Below, one piece after another: positions 1-9,298 of a DNA stretch of 64,000 nt (positions are counted from its first letter, which is position 1; the number at the start of each line of letters is the position of its first letter). The notes under the pieces are model-generated. The model saw nothing but the letters and a program-made list of their open reading frames with translations, had not been told where the DNA came from and made no database searches. A program made the position numbers and the translations under genes. Where the stretch lies: NCBI RefSeq assembly GCF_025685655.1, contig NZ_JAGSYG010000004.1:248001-312000 (forward strand). The letters are read 5' to 3'. The DNA is from Acidicapsa ligni (GTDB taxonomy: Bacteria; Acidobacteriota; Terriglobia; Terriglobales; Acidobacteriaceae).

Positions 1-252
1 GGCGCAGTCCTTGGTTTGAAAATTTGGATGGAAAGAGCAGTGTTGCCTGGCTCTCGACAGCACTTTCGGAAATGCTCTCCACTAGTTGGCCTAAGGGAAG
101 AAGTTGCGACTGGTTTCCGGCGAAGAGGTGGCTCGGGCACGCACTGTTGTTCCGCTGACTGCGAGTCTTGCGCCGGAAACGCTCTGTCCAGGGTCAAGAT
201 AGTTATTCAGACGGTGAAGAGAACGGTTTTAAGCCGATTGGGTCTCACATCG

Positions 253-351
253 TTACTGCTCTTTGCGGCTTCCCCCTGTACTGATCCAGAGAATCAGAAG
301 CCTTAGTAACAGTGCGAGATATGCAGTTAGCAGAATGATCCAGTCGAACAT
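253..351 (-). CDS. KdpF-like 32-residue membrane micropeptide
   Basis: A 32-codon frame begins MFDWIILLTAYLALLL and has one hydrophobic helix (about residues 4-22) ending in a short basic/polar tail. A good AAGGAG ribosome site lies five bases before the ATG. Size, single helix and N-terminal MFDW-type sequence resemble KdpF, the small stabilising subunit of the Kdp potassium ATPase. No kdpA-like frame follows downstream on the minus strand, so the identity is tentative. It could also be an orphan or a remnant of a kdp locus. Confidence 0.4.
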   Translation of the reverse strand: MFDWIILLTAYLALLLRLLILWISTGGSRKEQ

Positions 352-494
352 ATTGACTCCTTCCTTCGTGAGGTGTCCCCATGTGCCCTTGGCTCCGGTA
401 AACCATCAAGACACTTCACTTGCCTGATTTCCCAGAGGTGAATTAAGCGAACTCGTCCGGTTGGATATTGCGCTCTTAGCTGAGGTATCGGCCT

Positions 495-1067
495 CTACGT
501 TTGCATTGAGCGATCAAATCGACCTTTTCCTTCAGCGCGCCTGTTAAATTTAGACTGTCTTCTGATTTCACAGGCCGCTGCTACACGAAGTAAAGCCCTT
601 TTTCGAGCTGCTGCAACGTCTCTTCGTGAGCAGTTGAGAAGGAGGGAGCACTCGTGAATGCGGTATCTTGCAAGGATTGACATCACATACACAAACCGAT
701 CAAAGGCAGGCAATTGCCGGACATCTTGCAGAGGGTCAGGTAAATCCACTGGCGGCTCCGCATTATGGCTGACGATGATACAGGTTCGTGTCGCGGTGGG
801 GCTGGGCGATGTAAGCTGGATTGCGCTCTTCACTACACTGAGCTTGCTCCAGGCGATCGACCATTGATCTGGGATGGCAGTTCCAGTGAGGCAGATTTCG
901 AATGCATTCAAGAGACAGCGTTCAGCTTTAGTGGAGTCTCCCATCAGCAGAAACGATAGCCTGTAAAGGCTCCCTATATGACAAGTGAAAATGTCGGCGA
1001 ATTCGGATATTGTCATGTACGGCTTAGGCTGATCATGTGCGCGGTTCTTCTTCCGTTGAAATAGCAT
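495..1067 (-). CDS. small sigma-70/ECF-like regulatory protein
   Basis: This 190-residue protein has a region-2-like helical segment near residues 20-60 (EFADIFTCHIGSLYRLSFLL) and a region-4-like segment near residues 125-165 (FDRFVYVMSILARYRIHECS followed by LLLNCSRRDVAAARKRAL), the helix-turn-helix layout of ECF sigma factors. It lacks a clear region 2.4 promoter-reading motif. Such sigma-like proteins are common in Acidobacteria and may be degenerate sigma factors or regulators. The start at 1067 has a GGTGG site; an internal ATG at MTISEFAD is also possible. It stands alone, upstream of the KdpF-like micropeptide. Confidence 0.6.
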   Translation of the reverse strand: MLFQRKKNRAHDQPKPYMTISEFADIFTCHIGSLYRLSFLLMGDSTKAERCLLNAFEICLTGTAIPDQWSIAWSKLSVVKSAIQLTSPSPTATRTCIIVSHNAEPPVDLPDPLQDVRQLPAFDRFVYVMSILARYRIHECSLLLNCSRRDVAAARKRALLRVAAACEIRRQSKFNRRAEGKGRFDRSMQT

Positions 1068-1910
1068 GTTGCCACCTACGATTCAGCATTCCGCAGTCGG
1101 AACTCTTGCGCCGGAATTATCAGTTCCGATTCGTTGTACCTATTGGTGACGCGACACGTTCGAGCCTCCCTGGAGTTGAACCTTCAACGCGAATCGGCCG
1201 CTCAATGGAAACGTCACGTGATTTCAAACGTCATTGTCATGCCCTTCACCACCCAATCGGTGCGAATGTATCTGCACGAGTGACGCCAATTGGGAAGGGG
1301 CACGGCCAGTAGTGCAAGTCCTTAAGATTGACAGACCGGCAAATCAGGACAGGATCAAAGATAATTGCGAAGTCGACTTTCTGATTGTCCACGCGCTGTC
1401 GAGTGCCAACTGCCTGGCACATTCTCGCAGCCAAGCTAATAATTCGGCGATGACAACTCTGCGAGACTGTTCGACGGCGCGGAGCGGCGTTGTAGTGAAG
1501 TACGAAGAATGCGGGATTGAAGTAAGAACTCAAGCATTCAGGTGCGGGTTAATCTGAGTCGGAGTAGATATACAGGTTCCACAGTCGAGAACGCTGATTG
1601 ACGCGGTCGGTCTTTGGCAATCTTCAAATTCTGAATTGAAGCACAAACATGCTTGTCTTCTGGCTGGCAAGTCGCCCGTTAGCACGGCCTATCTCCTTTT
1701 TGTCCCCTCCTGAAATCATCTTTCTTTTAGAACAGGTCCTGCGGAGAGTTCTTCTTCCATGCGGGTGGCGCTATGTCAACCGGTTGAGCCACCATCTGCT
1801 ACGCAACCGATGCCTTTAGACTGGTTTCGATCTGGGTGAATAGGGCAAGTATCACAGAAAATTCTGCTGATGCGAATGATGCAAAAAAATGTGACTTCTA
1901 GGGATGAGAG
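1068..1910. other. gene-poor stretch
   Basis: About 840 bases without a convincing gene. Frames up to about 100 codons exist on both strands, but none has a recognisable motif, a good ribosome site or a domain-like composition. No clear hairpin or repeat was seen. The 3' part probably holds the promoter of the downstream catabolic operon. Confidence 0.4.
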
Positions 1911-2057
1911 ATGAAGTCACTTATCGAAAACCGATTCGATGTCAAGGACTGGATGTTACAACAGGCGTCACACCACGGATCCGGTTACGGACAGATTTCA
2001 GAAGATTGGACAGTTATGAAAGCAATCCGAGTCAGCCTCCAATTATTAAGTAACTAG
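1911..2057 (+). CDS. possible 48-residue small protein
   Basis: A short frame begins MKSLIENRFDVKDWMLQQAS and ends VSLQLLSN. A purine-rich GGGATGAGAG precedes the ATG. No family is recognised. It could be a small leader protein or chance; coding status is uncertain. Confidence 0.22.
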   Translation: MKSLIENRFDVKDWMLQQASHHGSGYGQISEDWTVMKAIRVSLQLLSN

Positions 2058-2271
2058 GTTTGCCAGCATGCTGGCAGGTGCGAGCCGACCGGCAGAGAAA
2101 TGCCCAGACATGCCAATCATCAGGACGATAACCCCAATAGTATCAGTGGGCAATCTACTGACAACTTTGGCGCGCGGATTGCTCATTGTATGAGCGGAAA
2201 GCGTGTCGATGTCATGGCAATGGTCAGAGACCACTGGATCCAAATTCAACTTCGGCAAACAAGGGAGATTT

Positions 2272-3501
2272 ATGGCAACAACTACTCCAACAAAAGCTCA
2301 TGACGAACAGAAGCCAGCAAAGGTGCTGCCGGCTCCGAACGTAGACTTCTACGCAATCCTTGATACTTTGCCAGCCGAGGATGTGGCCGTTGTGAAACAG
2401 GTCCGCACGTTCATGGAAACGAAGGTCGCGCCTATCATCACGAAGCACTGGGTAGAAGACTCGTTTCCGTTTGAAATATTACAGGAATTCAAGGATCTCA
2501 ATATCGGCGGCGTGGCCATGAACGGTTACGGCTGCAGAGGCGGAAGTGCGCTGCTATTTGGATTAATTGCAATGGAGATGGCACGCTTCGACTCATCGAT
2601 CGCGACATTCTTTGGAGTTCATAACGGCCTGGCGATGGGTTCTATCTATTTGGGTGGATCTGAAGAACAGAAACAGAAGTGGTTGCCGTCGATGGCTCGG
2701 TGGGAAAAAATCGGTTGCTTTGGCCTTACTGAACCCCTAGTGGGTTCTGGAGCCTCCGGCGGACTAACTACGACCGCGAAGCGGGAAGGCGACACATGGG
2801 TACTGAACGGTCAAAAGAAATGGATTGGCAACTCTCCTTGGTGCGACATTTCGATCATCTGGGCGCGGGACGTTGCTGACAATCAAGTCAAAGCTTTCAT
2901 CGTTGAGAACAAGACGACGCCTGGCTTTAGTGTCGAAAAGATTGAGAACAAGATCGCGCTCAAAGTGGTTCAGAACGGACTGATCACGATGGACAACTGC
3001 CGTGTATCGGAGGAGAACCGTCTTCAGGGAGACGCCTCTTTCCACGACACGGCACGGGTGTTGAAAATGACCAGATTCATGGTGGGCTGGGAAGCGACGG
3101 GATGTGCAATGGGCGCATATGAGAACGCACTCAAATACTGCCAGGAACGTACACAGTTTGGAAAACCGATCGGTTCTTTCCAGCTTGTGCAGGACCTCCT
3201 CTCTAAAATGCTCGCTAACATCACGGCTTCGCAGTGCCTCGTGGTCCGAATGGCCCAATTGCATGCTGAAGACAAGCTGACAGATGCGCATGCAGCGCTT
3301 GCTAAGGCATTCACTACGGCTAAATGCCGCGAGACGGTCGCCTGGGCTCGTGAGCTGTTGGGCGGCAATGGTATCGTCGCCGACTATAACGTCGGACGCT
3401 TCTTCGCGGATGCGGAGGCGCTTTATTCCTATGAGGGAACATACCAGATGCAGAACCTCATTCTCGGCAAAGCCATAACCGGTTTCAGCGCCTTCTTGTG
3501 A
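2272..3501 (+). CDS. acyl-CoA dehydrogenase (glutaryl-CoA dehydrogenase/ACOX4-like)
   Basis: A flavoprotein of 409 residues that oxidises the alpha-beta bond of an acyl-CoA. The ATG at 2272 is chosen over the longer frame because AAGGGAG lies six bases upstream. Visible family signatures are CFGLTEP (residues 149-155) at the FAD site, ERTQFGKPI near 292-300, LLGGNG near 362-367, and YSYEGTYQMQ with the catalytic-base glutamate at 388. Substitution of an unusual PLVGSGASGG after GLTEP fits the short-chain/glutaryl-CoA type. It is the first gene of a same-strand set of beta-oxidation-type genes running to 9140. The natural substrate cannot be read from the sequence. Confidence 0.9.
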   Translation: MATTTPTKAHDEQKPAKVLPAPNVDFYAILDTLPAEDVAVVKQVRTFMETKVAPIITKHWVEDSFPFEILQEFKDLNIGGVAMNGYGCRGGSALLFGLIAMEMARFDSSIATFFGVHNGLAMGSIYLGGSEEQKQKWLPSMARWEKIGCFGLTEPLVGSGASGGLTTTAKREGDTWVLNGQKKWIGNSPWCDISIIWARDVADNQVKAFIVENKTTPGFSVEKIENKIALKVVQNGLITMDNCRVSEENRLQGDASFHDTARVLKMTRFMVGWEATGCAMGAYENALKYCQERTQFGKPIGSFQLVQDLLSKMLANITASQCLVVRMAQLHAEDKLTDAHAALAKAFTTAKCRETVAWARELLGGNGIVADYNVGRFFADAEALYSYEGTYQMQNLILGKAITGFSAFL

Positions 3502-3596
3502 TGCATTGAGAGCGTTCCTGTCCTTCCTCGAAACGGACGTTCGATTCGGAACTGCAATGAAGTATGAACAAGCTTTGAAAGGAGTACGCAAATTCC

Positions 3597-4541
3597 ATGT
3601 CTTCCTCTATTAGCACGCAAAAGGAAATGAATCTTGCTCACGCGTCCGGTTCTGGACGGCTGTTCTTCCTGGATCTGGGAGCAGGCCGCGTGATGTCCGC
3701 GAATCCAGATGGAAGCAATTTGAAAGTCCTCGTCAATGAGGGGCGTAAGCTTCCAGACGGTTTGGTCGTTGACGCTGAAGCCGGTCACCTCTACTGGACC
3801 AATATGGGCAATCTCAAGGCAAACGACGGATCGATCTCGCGGTCTGACTTAGACGGAAACAATGTAATCACGATTGTTCCGGAGGGGGGTACCTTCACGC
3901 CGAAGCAACTCCAGTTCGACAGGGGCAACGGCAAGCTGTACTGGTGTGATCGCGAAGGGATGCGAGTGATGCGATCGAGCCTGGATGGATCTGACATCGA
4001 AACTCTAGTCGACACAAGCGAAGGCGACCAGCGGCCTGGTCCCGACGCAAAGAAATGGTGCGTGGGTATAGCCCTGGATGTTGAATTTGGAAAACTCTAC
4101 TGGACCCAGAAAGGCAACGATAACGCTGGCCAAGGTCGCATTCTTCGAGCCAATCTGGAGATTCCCAATGGGCAAACTGCGACAAGCCGGAGCGATATCG
4201 AGACGCTCTACGATAGTCTGCCCGACCCCATAGACCTCGATCTTGATCTCACCGCACGAATGCTTTACTGGACGGATCGTGGCGACCCACCGCGGGGTAA
4301 CACTGTGAACCGCGCGCACATGGACTCGACAAAAGGGGAACGAAGCGATCCCGAAATTGTATTCACTCACCTGATGGAGGGAATCGGCCTGGCTCTTGAT
4401 GTAAAAGGCGCGCGTATGTTCGTCACGGACTTCGCGGGTTCCCTTTACAGCGCAAATCTCGATGGATCGAATCAGAAGACGCTGCTGTTTGCTCAGGGGA
4501 ACCTGACTGGCATAGCGTATGCAGAACTTCCTGCGCGCTAA
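3597..4541 (+). CDS. YWTD (LDL-receptor class B) beta-propeller protein
   Basis: This 314-residue protein carries repeated YWTD-type blades: LYWTNMG (about residue 64), LYWCDREG (about 113), LYWTQKG (about 166) and LYWTDRG (about 223), each preceded by a Gly/Leu-rich strand and followed by an NxDGSN or SxLDGSD turn. This predicts a six-bladed propeller. There is no signal peptide, so it is probably cytoplasmic. AAAGGAG precedes the ATG by 12 bases. Propellers of this fold include SMP-30/gluconolactonase-like lactonases and binding proteins. Its position between an acyl-CoA dehydrogenase and an enoyl-CoA hydratase suggests a catalytic or accessory part in the same pathway, which is inference. 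Confidence 0.8.
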   Translation: MSSSISTQKEMNLAHASGSGRLFFLDLGAGRVMSANPDGSNLKVLVNEGRKLPDGLVVDAEAGHLYWTNMGNLKANDGSISRSDLDGNNVITIVPEGGTFTPKQLQFDRGNGKLYWCDREGMRVMRSSLDGSDIETLVDTSEGDQRPGPDAKKWCVGIALDVEFGKLYWTQKGNDNAGQGRILRANLEIPNGQTATSRSDIETLYDSLPDPIDLDLDLTARMLYWTDRGDPPRGNTVNRAHMDSTKGERSDPEIVFTHLMEGIGLALDVKGARMFVTDFAGSLYSANLDGSNQKTLLFAQGNLTGIAYAELPAR

Positions 4542-4586
4542 CAGCAAACAGCTACCCGCATTTAGCCGTGTGATAAGGAGAATCTT

Positions 4587-5390
4587 GTGAGTTCGCCAGT
4601 CTTACCTTTGCAACTTGAGACCGTAGTGTACGAGAAAAAGGGACCGATCGCCTATGTGACAATCAACCGTCCGAAGGTGCTTAACGCTCTCAACAAGACA
4701 GTCATTGCTGACCTGAGATCAGCATTCGAGGACGTGCGGGACGATTCCACTGTGCGGGGTGTCATCTTCACAGGCGCTGGTGATAAGGCCTTCGCTGCCG
4801 GCGCAGACGTCGGCGAAATTGTCAACGACACAGGCGTCGAAGCGGAAGAGAAAACGCGAGCCGGTCAAGCCGTCACCAATTTGATCGATAACCTTGGCAA
4901 GCCTGTCATTGCTGCAATAAACGGTTTCGCTCTGGGTGGTGGTTGCGAACTGACAATGGCTTGCACCATTCGGCTCGCAGCTGAAACCGCAAGGTTTGGT
5001 CAGCCAGAGGTAAAGCTTGGGATCATGCCAGGTTACGGCGGTTCTCAAAGATTGCCACGACTCGTTGGGAAAGGCAGGGCACTGCAGCTGATTCTGACCG
5101 GCGAGATCATCAGCGCTCAGGAAGCCTATCGCATTGGCTTAGTGAACGAAATCCTGCCCAACGCCAATCTCATCGCCAGAGCGGAGGAAATCCTTCAGTT
5201 GATTCTTGCTAACGCCCCAATCGGCGTAAAGCTCTCCATCGAGGCAGTGAACAAGGGGCTAGAAACAAGCCTGGAACAAGGTCTGCTCCTGGAAGCTGCG
5301 CTATTTGCGATATGCGTCGGTACTGAGGATAAGAAAGAAGGAACTTCGGCTTTCCTCGAGAAGCGTGTTGCTCGGTTTCAGGGTCGATGA
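4587..5390 (+). CDS. enoyl-CoA hydratase/isomerase (crotonase family)
   Basis: This 267-residue crotonase adds water across a 2-enoyl-CoA. The GTG start follows ATAAGGAG by six bases. AFAAGADVGEI (68-78) and ALGGGCEL (115-122) form the CoA and oxyanion-hole elements. Glu121 and Glu141 (in FGQPEVKLGIMPGYGG) match the two catalytic glutamates of true hydratases. Length is standard. It sits 45 bases after the propeller gene and is followed by a CoA-transferase, consistent with one transcript. Confidence 0.92.
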   Translation: MSSPVLPLQLETVVYEKKGPIAYVTINRPKVLNALNKTVIADLRSAFEDVRDDSTVRGVIFTGAGDKAFAAGADVGEIVNDTGVEAEEKTRAGQAVTNLIDNLGKPVIAAINGFALGGGCELTMACTIRLAAETARFGQPEVKLGIMPGYGGSQRLPRLVGKGRALQLILTGEIISAQEAYRIGLVNEILPNANLIARAEEILQLILANAPIGVKLSIEAVNKGLETSLEQGLLLEAALFAICVGTEDKKEGTSAFLEKRVARFQGR

Positions 5391-5484
5391 AATGAAGACA
5401 CAGAGTTGGACAATTCAAGCGGCTTCTTAAGGCCGAAGTAATCACTAAGCAAGTTCAATGAACTGCACATTTGTCGGAGAGATT

Positions 5485-6744
5485 ATGACGTCGAACAATA
5501 TTTTTTCTGGTTTGAAGGTTTTGGATCTTGCGAGCTTCATCGCAGGGCCAGCTGCAACGACGGTACTTTCGGATTTTGGCGCCGAAGTAATCAAGATTGA
5601 ACCACCTGGAATGGGTGATCCTTACCGCTTCTTTTACAAGACGGCGCCAAATCCGACTACCCATGAGAATTATGCGTGGCATTTGACCAATCGCAACAAG
5701 CGGGGAATGGCGCTCGATCTGAAGTCTCCTTCGGCGGCAATAATCCTGGAGCGCCTGGTTAAGTGGGCAGACGTCCTGGTCACGAATTTTCCTCATCCAG
5801 TGCGCAAGAAACTAAAGTTGACCTTCGAAGATGTCGGCCCGTGGAATCCTCGCCTGATCTACGCGGATATCACCGGGTATGGTGACCATGGCCCGGACGC
5901 TGACCTTCCGGGTTTCGATATTACTGCATATTGGGCACGAAGTGGTTTGATGGCAATGACGCGGGATGCTGGCGGGGCGCCCACGCTCCCGATACCCGGT
6001 ATAGGAGATCACGCAACAGCAATCTCGCTATATTCCGCTATCGTCACTGCACTCTACAGGCGGGAGCGCACTGGAGCGGGGTCCTATGTAACGACCTCTC
6101 TCGTTGCCGAAGGCGCCTGGGCGGCGGCTACTTGGATTCAGGGTGCGCTTTGCGGAGCGAAGTTTTTTCCTTTGCATGACAGGATGGCTCCGCCGAACCC
6201 TGTGCTGAATCCATATCAAACCGCGGATGACCGATGGTTTCTCCTGGTCGTGCAAGAGAAAGACTGGGCAACCTTCGCGCAGACGATTGGCCATTCCGAA
6301 TTAGTGCTGGATGAGCGGTTCAACGATGGGGTGAAGCGATCGGTAAATTCGCCGACGCTTACAGCAATCCTGGATGCTACTTTCCGCTCGCAGTCGCTGG
6401 CCTATTGGCGCGAGATCTTTGACCACTCTCACATTACATACGGAATTGTGCAGACGCCTAGCGAAGTGATCGATGATCCCCAATTGCTTGCCAACGACAT
6501 CATCGTGCCGATCCAGGGCGGTGATGAGCACCTGAGGGCCACAGTCAGCAGTCCGATGAAGATGCATGGCGTTTCTAAAGAACCGGCCACACGTGCGCCC
6601 GAGTTGGGCGAGCACAACCAGGAAGTTCTCAGAGAGCTGGGCTTCGATCTCGAAGAGGTCGAAACATTCAAGGCCAGCGGGGTCATCCCCAATGTCAAAC
6701 ATTCGGAAACAGGATCCACTCAAGGCGAGCAGAGACTTGCATAA
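5485..6744 (+). CDS. class III CoA-transferase (CaiB/BaiF family)
   Basis: A family III acyl-CoA transferase of 419 residues that moves CoA between carboxylic acids without a ping-pong covalent-CoA intermediate. The start at 5485 has GGAGAG upstream; a longer start at 5458 lacks one. Family landmarks are LKVLDLASFIAGPAA (10-24), FGAEVIKIEPP (31-41), LDLKSP (78-83) and the catalytic aspartate in GFDITAYWARSG (Asp145). A CaiB-type transferase with an acyl-CoA dehydrogenase and a crotonase echoes the cai carnitine gene set, but the same trio activates many other acids. Confidence 0.9.
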   Translation: MTSNNIFSGLKVLDLASFIAGPAATTVLSDFGAEVIKIEPPGMGDPYRFFYKTAPNPTTHENYAWHLTNRNKRGMALDLKSPSAAIILERLVKWADVLVTNFPHPVRKKLKLTFEDVGPWNPRLIYADITGYGDHGPDADLPGFDITAYWARSGLMAMTRDAGGAPTLPIPGIGDHATAISLYSAIVTALYRRERTGAGSYVTTSLVAEGAWAAATWIQGALCGAKFFPLHDRMAPPNPVLNPYQTADDRWFLLVVQEKDWATFAQTIGHSELVLDERFNDGVKRSVNSPTLTAILDATFRSQSLAYWREIFDHSHITYGIVQTPSEVIDDPQLLANDIIVPIQGGDEHLRATVSSPMKMHGVSKEPATRAPELGEHNQEVLRELGFDLEEVETFKASGVIPNVKHSETGSTQGEQRLA

Positions 6745-6774
6745 CTTACGGGCTCAAGCACATCGAGGTGAGAA

Positions 6775-8043
6775 ATGACTCGAACCAAGATCGTCATCGT
6801 AGGTGCGGGGTTTGGGGGGCTGGCAACTATCAAGGCTCTTAAAAATACGCCCGCGCAGATTACTTTGATCGACCGCACAAACCACCACTTGTTTCAGCCA
6901 TTGCTATATCAGGTCGCCACTTCTGTGTTGGCTCCTGGCCAGATAGGCTCTCCGATACGAGGGATTCTTCGCAATCAACAAAACGCCACGGTGATTTTGG
7001 GTGAAGTGACTGGCGTTGACAAAGACAAGAAGCACGTTCTCGTCACCACGGATGATCGGCAGAATGTGCAGGTTTCCTACGATTATTTGATTCTCGCGAC
7101 GGGTGTGACTCATAGCTATTTTGGTCGAAATGAATTTGAAAAGTTCGCACCTGGTTTGAAGAGCCTCGCGGATGCAGTGGCAATCCGAACAAAGATACTG
7201 CGAGCTTTCGAACAAGCAGAGGCCGAGGAAGATCCGAGCCGTCATCGCGATCTGCTGACCTTCGTGCTGGTCGGCGCAGGTCCCACCGGCGTGGAGATGG
7301 CTTCCGCCATAGCAGTACTCGTGCGTACCACACTTAAATCGGAATTTCGCAGAATCGATCCAACCTCGGCTCGCGTTGTGCTCTTGGATATGGCGCCGAG
7401 GGTTCTCACTCCATTCTCTGAGAAACTCTCCGACGCAGCGAAGCGACGGCTTGCAGACTTGGGTGTCGAGGTTCGGCTCGGACATAGCGTCGATCAGATT
7501 GACGAGGACGGTGTCGTGGTAGGTGGAGAGCGCATCTCAAGCAGGACGGTTATCTGGACTGCCGGCGTTGCTCCGTCGCCGGCGGGCAAGTGGCTACAAG
7601 TCGAAATGGATCGAGCCGGACGGGTACGAATCCAGAATGACCTTACAGTGCCCGGACATCCAGAGATATTTGTAATCGGGGATACGGCATCGTTGGATCG
7701 AGACGGCAAGCCTTTACCTGGTGTTGCCCAGGTGGCGATGCAGCAAGGGCGCTATGCGGGAAAACTGATTCACCGCCGCATCATAGGCAAATCCGCGCCA
7801 GGCCCATTCAGCTATTTCGACAAAGGCAACATGGCGGTGGTGGGGAAGGGCTTTGCCGTCTTACAGAGCGGCAAGATCGAAATGAGCGGCTTCGTTGCAT
7901 GGCTTGCCTGGGCCGGAATTCATCTCCAGTTTCTGGCGGAATCGAGCCTCAGGGTGAGCGTTTTTCTCCAATGGACCTGGACTTACTGGACTGGAAAACG
8001 GGGTTCCCGGCTGATTGTGAACTCCACTCAGCAGAAGCTCTAA
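6775..8043 (+). CDS. ndh: type II NADH dehydrogenase (NDH-2)
   Basis: A single-subunit FAD enzyme of 422 residues that passes electrons from NADH to quinone without pumping protons. The first Rossmann motif VIVGAGFGG (7-15) binds FAD and the second VLVGAGPTGVEMA (164-176) binds NADH. LILATG (105-110) and FVIGDTASL are further FAD contacts. The C-terminal segment (about 370-405) is amphipathic, as expected for a membrane anchor. GAGGTGAG precedes the ATG. It lies between a CoA-transferase and a hydroxyacyl-CoA dehydrogenase, so it may reoxidise NADH made by that pathway. Confidence 0.9.
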   Translation: MTRTKIVIVGAGFGGLATIKALKNTPAQITLIDRTNHHLFQPLLYQVATSVLAPGQIGSPIRGILRNQQNATVILGEVTGVDKDKKHVLVTTDDRQNVQVSYDYLILATGVTHSYFGRNEFEKFAPGLKSLADAVAIRTKILRAFEQAEAEEDPSRHRDLLTFVLVGAGPTGVEMASAIAVLVRTTLKSEFRRIDPTSARVVLLDMAPRVLTPFSEKLSDAAKRRLADLGVEVRLGHSVDQIDEDGVVVGGERISSRTVIWTAGVAPSPAGKWLQVEMDRAGRVRIQNDLTVPGHPEIFVIGDTASLDRDGKPLPGVAQVAMQQGRYAGKLIHRRIIGKSAPGPFSYFDKGNMAVVGKGFAVLQSGKIEMSGFVAWLAWAGIHLQFLAESSLRVSVFLQWTWTYWTGKRGSRLIVNSTQQKL

Positions 8044-8150
8044 AATCTGCGGCTGACGCAGATCACCATGTTGATGGTTTCACGCAAGTGAGACTTTCAG
8101 AGATCGACGCCCCACAGAGAAAACATTCAATGACAATGAGGAGAAGCAAA

Positions 8151-9140
8151 ATGACCAGCAATAACGGATTTCAAAAGGTAACGATCATCGGCACAGGAGT
8201 TATTGGAGCAAGCTGGGCAGCCTTTTTTCTGGCGCAAGGTCTTGACGTCGTAGCCACCGACATCGCGCCCGACGCTGATTTGGCGTTGAGACGATTTGTA
8301 GATGCTGCGTGGCCCGCTCTCACCCAACTTGGGCTGGCCGCTGGAGCTACGCGAGATCGTCTCAAGTTCACGTCCGACCTTCATGTGGCGATCAAAGGCG
8401 CGGACTTGGTAGTGGAGAATGGACCCGAACGCGCGGACTTCAAGATCAAACTCTTCGCCGATCTGGACGCCCACACGCCGGTCTCCACAATACTTGCCTC
8501 CAGCTCTTCAGGAATTCCGATGACCGTAATCCAATCGGGCTGCAAGAATCCCGGCCGCTGCGTGATCTGTCATCCCTTCAATCCACCGCACCTAATGCCG
8601 CTTGTGGAAGTAGTGGGTGGAGAAAAGACGGATGAAGACACCGTGAAGCGAGCCATGGCGTTCTTCCAATCTCTAGGCAAGAAACCCATCCATATCCGCA
8701 AGGAAATGAAAGGATTCGTCGCCAACCGCCTGCAGGCTGCTCTATGGCGCGAAGTCCTCTTCCTGATCTCGGAAGGTGTCGCTGACGTCAAGGCAGTGGA
8801 CGATGCGGTTTCCTGGGGACCGGGACTTCGCTGGGGCGTTATGGGACCCAATATACTGGGTCACCTGGGCGGCGGTCAGGGCGGCATTCAGCACTTCATC
8901 GATCACCTGTTCCAACCCATGACTACGTGGTGGGCAACCTCGGACCCGCTGTTGACTCCCGAACTTGAGGCGCAGATTGCCAGTGGAACGCTCGAGCTGG
9001 CAGGCAACCGCTCGATAGAAGAACTGGAACGCGAACGGGACAACATGTTACTGGAACTTTTGGCAACGCGAGCCAAAGGTGAGCTGGCGGCACAGGCTGC
9101 CTACGAAAGCGGTCGTAAGGAATTGTCTGCAAACAAGTAA
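8151..9140 (+). CDS. 3-hydroxyacyl-CoA dehydrogenase-type NAD enzyme
   Basis: A 329-residue member of the 3-hydroxyacyl-CoA/L-gulonate/carnitine 3-dehydrogenase superfamily. The start at 8151 is preceded by GAGGAGAAG. GTGVIG (14-19) is the NAD site, ENGPER (89-94) the linker, and HPFNPPHLMPLVEVV (141-155) holds the catalytic His141-Glu153 pair. The C-terminal helical domain (about 190-300) has MKGFVANRLQAALWREVL. HPFNPP followed by HLMPLVEVV and a single C-terminal domain resemble carnitine/gulonate dehydrogenases as much as fatty acyl enzymes, so the substrate may be a hydroxy acid rather than an acyl-CoA. Confidence 0.87.
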   Translation: MTSNNGFQKVTIIGTGVIGASWAAFFLAQGLDVVATDIAPDADLALRRFVDAAWPALTQLGLAAGATRDRLKFTSDLHVAIKGADLVVENGPERADFKIKLFADLDAHTPVSTILASSSSGIPMTVIQSGCKNPGRCVICHPFNPPHLMPLVEVVGGEKTDEDTVKRAMAFFQSLGKKPIHIRKEMKGFVANRLQAALWREVLFLISEGVADVKAVDDAVSWGPGLRWGVMGPNILGHLGGGQGGIQHFIDHLFQPMTTWWATSDPLLTPELEAQIASGTLELAGNRSIEELERERDNMLLELLATRAKGELAAQAAYESGRKELSANK

Positions 9141-9298
9141 AACGCAGCAATCATCTCCATCGCTCGGAGTCGCTTGAATCGTTGGCACACTTGGCACCGC
9201 AATCGCAACTCGCTTCGGCATCTGCCTGCAGAGATCGATGCCCCTGTAGAGGGAGGACGACCGTCGTTGTGTCCTCCGAAACACATATTGGAACTCTC

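Noticed and set aside
16..306. 96-codon plus-strand frame at the left edge
   Set aside because: No ribosome site, unusual composition, and it overlaps the better supported KdpF-like frame on the other strand.
1246..1533. 95-codon minus-strand frame
   Set aside because: No motif, ribosome site or neighbour logic; probably chance.
2764..3591. 275-codon minus-strand frame opposite the acyl-CoA dehydrogenase
   Set aside because: It is the antisense shadow of an unambiguous gene with conserved active-site motifs.
9141..9298. FMN riboswitch before ribA
   Set aside because: The conserved RFN-element segments (e.g. AGGG-type and the GAAAGTCC segment) are not visible.
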